Of a stretch of DNA of 5,666 bases, positions 1 to 2,822 are shown piece after piece. The notes beneath the pieces are model-generated. The model was not told where the DNA came from. It saw only the letters and a list, made by a program, of their open reading frames with translations, and did no database searches. The stretch covers positions 1-5,666 of the forward strand of contig CANHAG010000107.1 of NCBI GenBank assembly GCA_947458525.1. The letters run 5' to 3'. Position numbers and translations under genes: made by a program. The stretch comes from Rhodospirillaceae bacterium. GTDB lineage: Bacteria > Pseudomonadota > Alphaproteobacteria > Rickettsiales > UBA3002. Every line of letters starts with the position of its first letter. Position 1 is the stretch's first letter.

Positions 1-1670
1 ACGAGCTGGCGGAGCTTGCCGAACGCATCAAGAAAACGAAGCTGAGTAAGGAAGCGCGGGAGAAATGTGAGGCGGAGCTGAAAAAACTGCGCACCATGAG
101 CGCCATGTCGGCGGAAGCCTCCGTCATCCGCAATTACCTTGACTGGATGACGACGATCCCCTGGAGAAAAAATACCCGGGTGAAGCATGATCTCAAAGCT
201 GCCGAGCGGATTCTCGATCAGGATCATTACGGACTTGAGAAAGTGAAAGAGCGCATCCTTGAATATCTGGCGGTGCAGGCGCGCACCAAGCAGGTGCGCG
301 GGCCGATTCTGTGCCTCGTTGGCCCGCCGGGCGTGGGGAAGACCTCGCTTGCCCGTTCCATCGCGCGCGCGACGGGGCGGCAATATGTAAAAATTTCGCT
401 GGGCGGGGTGCGGGATGAAGCTGAGATTCGCGGCCATCGCCGCACTTATATCGGCTCCATGCCCGGCAAGCTCATTCAATCCATGAAAAAATCCAAGTCG
501 AGCAATCCTCTCATTCTGCTCGATGAGATTGACAAAATGGGGCATGATTTCCGTGGTGACCCGGCCTCGGCACTGCTCGAAGTGCTCGATCCGGAACAGA
601 ACAAACAATTCAACGATCACTATCTTGAGGTGGATTACGATCTTTCAGAAGTGATGTTTCTCACCACCGCCAATTCACTCAACATGCCGCGTCCGCTGCT
701 GGACCGGATGGAGGTGATTCGGCTCTCTGGCTACACGGAAGATGAAAAACTGGGGATTGCGCGCCAGCATCTCATTCCCAAACAGATGAAAGATCACGGT
801 CTCAAGAAGGAAGAATGGAGCATTTCTGACGATGCGCTGCGCGGCGCTATTCGCTATTACACACGCGAAGCAGGCGTCAGGAATCTGGAGCGTGAGATCG
901 CAAAAATGGTGCGCAAATCCGTCAAAGAAATCATGATGGGCAAAAAGACGCAGGTGCATATCACCAATAAAAATCTCGGCAAGTTTCTGGGCGTGAAGAA
1001 ATTCACCTATGGTGAGGCCGAGATGCATGATCAGGTGGGTGTCACTACCGGTCTGGCATGGACGGAAACGGGCGGAGATCTGCTGCTGATTGAATCCGTC
1101 ACCGTACCCGGTAAGGGCGGCATCAAATATACCGGCACGCTTGGGGATGTGATGAAAGAATCGGTGCAGGCGGCGCATAGCTATGTGCAAAGCCGCGCGC
1201 TGCATTTCGGTATCAAGCCCACCCGCTTCAAGCAGAAAGATATTCACGTGCATGTGCCAGAAGGCGCCACGCCGAAAGACGGCCCCTCGGCGGGGATTGC
1301 CATGTGCACCACCATTGTTTCGGTGCTGACCGGGATTCCGGTGAAAAAGAACGTGGCGATGACGGGGGAGGTGACCCTGCGCGGGCGCGTGCTGGCGATT
1401 GGTGGGCTCAAAGAAAAACTGCTCGCCGCGCTGCGCGGCGGCATCACCACCGTGCTGATTCCGAAAGAGAACGTGAAAGATCTGGAAGAGATTCCTGATA
1501 ATGTGAAAAAAGGCCTCGAGATCATCCCTGTGGAGCATGTGGATGAAGTGATGGAGCATGCCCTTGCCCACCGCCCCACCCCCATTACTGACTGGGTAGA
1601 GGTGGAGGATGAAGCTGTCCTCAAAAAGTCCGCCGAGGATGAGGAAGACGGAGCCATTCGCCCGCATTAG
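1..1670 (+). CDS. lon: ATP-dependent Lon protease (LonA), C-terminal part, truncated by the left window edge
   Basis: Cytoplasmic ATP-dependent serine protease that unfolds and degrades misfolded and short-lived regulatory proteins. The frame is open from base 3, the first full codon, so the ATG at 96 is internal and not the start; the residues before it ([18 protein letters not shown]...) match the helical part of Lon preceding [17 protein letters not shown]. Visible domains: AAA+ module with Walker [10 protein letters not shown] (321-347), Walker B LILLDEID (510-533), sensor 1 region TTANS and arginine-finger region LLDRME; then the Lon protease domain with the catalytic Ser in DGPSAGIAM (Ser codon 1287-1289) and the catalytic Lys in IGGLKEK (Lys codon 1410-1412). 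About 555 residues are visible against roughly 800 for the family, so the N-terminal substrate-binding domain is off-window. It ends in an acidic tail ([19 protein letters not shown]) and a TAG stop. It is convergent with gpsA. All catalytic residues are intact. Confidence 0.98.
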   Translation, partial: ELAELAERIKKTKLSKEAREKCEAELKKLRTMSAMSAEASVIRNYLDWMTTIPWRKNTRVKHDLKAAERILDQDHYGLEKVKERILEYLAVQARTKQVRGPILCLVGPPGVGKTSLARSIARATGRQYVKISLGGVRDEAEIRGHRRTYIGSMPGKLIQSMKKSKSSNPLILLDEIDKMGHDFRGDPASALLEVLDPEQNKQFNDHYLEVDYDLSEVMFLTTANSLNMPRPLLDRMEVIRLSGYTEDEKLGIARQHLIPKQMKDHGLKKEEWSISDDALRGAIRYYTREAGVRNLEREIAKMVRKSVKEIMMGKKTQVHITNKNLGKFLGVKKFTYGEAEMHDQVGVTTGLAWTETGGDLLLIESVTVPGKGGIKYTGTLGDVMKESVQAAHSYVQSRALHFGIKPTRFKQKDIHVHVPEGATPKDGPSAGIAMCTTIVSVLTGIPVKKNVAMTGEVTLRGRVLAIGGLKEKLLAALRGGITTVLIPKENVKDLEEIPDNVKKGLEIIPVEHVDEVMEHALAHRPTPITDWVEVEDEAVLKKSAEDEEDGAIRPH

Positions 1671-1680
1671 AGGGCAGGGG

Positions 1681-1694
1681 GCTGCCTAGGCAGC
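1681..1694. terminator. Perfect 14-bp palindrome between convergent lon and gpsA; possible weak bidirectional terminator
   Basis: GCTGCCTAGGCAGC is its own reverse complement and lies between the lon stop (1668-1670) and the gpsA stop (1703-1701). As RNA from either strand it could form a 5-bp GC-rich stem with a CTAG loop, which suits the position between two converging genes. It is followed on the plus strand by a second short palindrome, TACGTA (1695-1700), and then a mildly T-rich stretch, but neither strand has a real U-run. A rho-independent terminator is therefore only weakly supported; a protein-binding site or chance is possible. Confidence 0.3.
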
Positions 1695-1700
1695 TACGTA

Positions 1701-2702
1701 TTATTCCCGCGTCGCCCGGCGTTCGAGCAGGCGTTCAATCGCGCCCTGAATCGGCAGGCGTGCTTCCAGAATTTCATGCACGGTCTCGGCAATCGGCATT
1801 CTTGCGCCCAGCTTCTGCGCCAGCCCCGCCACAGACTCAGCGGTGGCGACTCCTTCGGTCAGCCCTGTTTTGGTGGCGTGTAGCAGCTCTGCCACCGGCG
1901 CCCCAGCGCCCAGCGCCTGCCCCAGCGCATAATTGCGCGATCCGGCGCTGGTGCAGGAAAGCAGCACGTCACCAATGCCTGCCAGCCCCATCAGCGTCTC
2001 TTCCTTACCGCCTTTGGCGCGGGCAAGGCGCATCATCTCCGCCATGCCGCGGCTGATGAGCGCGGCGCGCGCATTTTCACCAAGCTTCCGTCCGGCTGTA
2101 ATGCCCGCAGCAATCGCCAGCACGTTTTTCACGGCGCCGCCAATCTGTGTGCCGATAGGGTCGTCATTGCCATAAATCCGGAAGAATTTTCCACTGAGCG
2201 CAAAGGTAATCGGCTCCGCCCAGAAAGGGTGATGGGTGGCAAGCGCCGAGGCGGTCGGCAGGCCCTCTGCCGCCTCGCGGGCAAAGTTGGGGCCAGAGAG
2301 AACCAGCAGCGGATTCTGCGGCAGAATCGATTGCACTACCTCGCTCATCAGCATCAGCGATCCACGCTCAATCCCCTTAGTGGCCAGCACCAGCGGCGTA
2401 GTGGCGGCGACAAGATCCGAAAGTGCAATACATGCCGCGCGCATGGATTGTGCCGGCACCGCAAGAATCAGCACGCTGCACTCCTTCAGCGCCATAAGAT
2501 CGCGGGCAATATGAATGGCGGGGTCGATAAACACCTCCGGCAGATGCACCGCGTTGACCCGGCGTTTTTCTATTGCCTCCGCCACCAGCGGATTGCGCAC
2601 CCAGAGCGTTGCGCGCGCGCCGGCGCGATTGGCAAGAATGGCCAGCGCCGTGCCCCATGCCCCTGCACCCACTACGCCGATATGTAATTCTTCGCTATTC
2701 AT
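1701..2702 (-). CDS. gpsA: NAD(P)-dependent glycerol-3-phosphate dehydrogenase
   Basis: Cytoplasmic enzyme that reduces dihydroxyacetone phosphate to sn-glycerol 3-phosphate, the backbone precursor of phospholipids. The 333-residue product is full length for the family. The N-terminal Rossmann dinucleotide-binding motif is GAGAWGTA (residues 12-19). Further family landmarks are ATKGIE (107-112), the GPNFAREAAEG segment (137-147), the catalytic-lysine region GGAVKNVLAIAAG (Lys192), GIGD (Asp245) and the substrate-binding SRN (255-257). The ATG at 2702-2700 places the Rossmann strand close to the N terminus, as expected; no strong Shine-Dalgarno sequence is seen, the nearest purine run (AAAAAGAG) lying about 14 nt upstream. 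The stop is TAA at 1703-1701. It lies 120 bp downstream of ileS on the same strand, so co-transcription is possible, and it is convergent with lon. No anomalies were seen. Confidence 0.98.
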   Translation of the reverse strand: MNSEELHIGVVGAGAWGTALAILANRAGARATLWVRNPLVAEAIEKRRVNAVHLPEVFIDPAIHIARDLMALKECSVLILAVPAQSMRAACIALSDLVAATTPLVLATKGIERGSLMLMSEVVQSILPQNPLLVLSGPNFAREAAEGLPTASALATHHPFWAEPITFALSGKFFRIYGNDDPIGTQIGGAVKNVLAIAAGITAGRKLGENARAALISRGMAEMMRLARAKGGKEETLMGLAGIGDVLLSCTSAGSRNYALGQALGAGAPVAELLHATKTGLTEGVATAESVAGLAQKLGARMPIAETVHEILEARLPIQGAIERLLERRATRE

Positions 2703-2789
2703 GCGTTTTGCTTATGCTCTTTTTCATGCGTCTTGTCACTGGACGATCGCACACGTCACTTTGAGAATGCTCGAGCCGCGCCGCGCGGG

Positions 2790-2809
2790 ATCCCCGCTTT
2801 CGCAGGGAT
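2790..2809 (-). repeat. REP-like palindromic repeat (GCGAAAGC hairpin) just after the ileS stop
   Basis: On the minus strand the sequence ATCCCTGC-GAAA-GCGGGGAT forms an 8-bp stem (one U-G wobble in RNA) closed by a GNRA-type GAAA loop. It starts 13 nt after the ileS TAG stop, within the 120-bp ileS-gpsA spacer. Out of frame it would read SVIPAKAGIP, a peptide commonly seen where this dispersed proteobacterial intergenic repeat is mistranslated. There is no U-run after the stem, so it is not a standard intrinsic terminator; a REP-like role in mRNA 3'-end protection or attenuation between ileS and gpsA is inferred. Only one copy is present in this window. Confidence 0.6.
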
Positions 2810-2822
2810 AACAGAAAGAGCG

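Noticed and set aside
675..1667. 330-codon open frame on the minus strand opposite lon
   Set aside because: It is antisense to a clearly conserved Lon coding region, its translation is rich in His, Phe and Arg with no recognisable domain, and it is the usual shadow of a GC-rich gene.
2790..2809. Intrinsic terminator of ileS
   Set aside because: The stem is good but is followed on the minus strand by GC-rich sequence, not a U-run.
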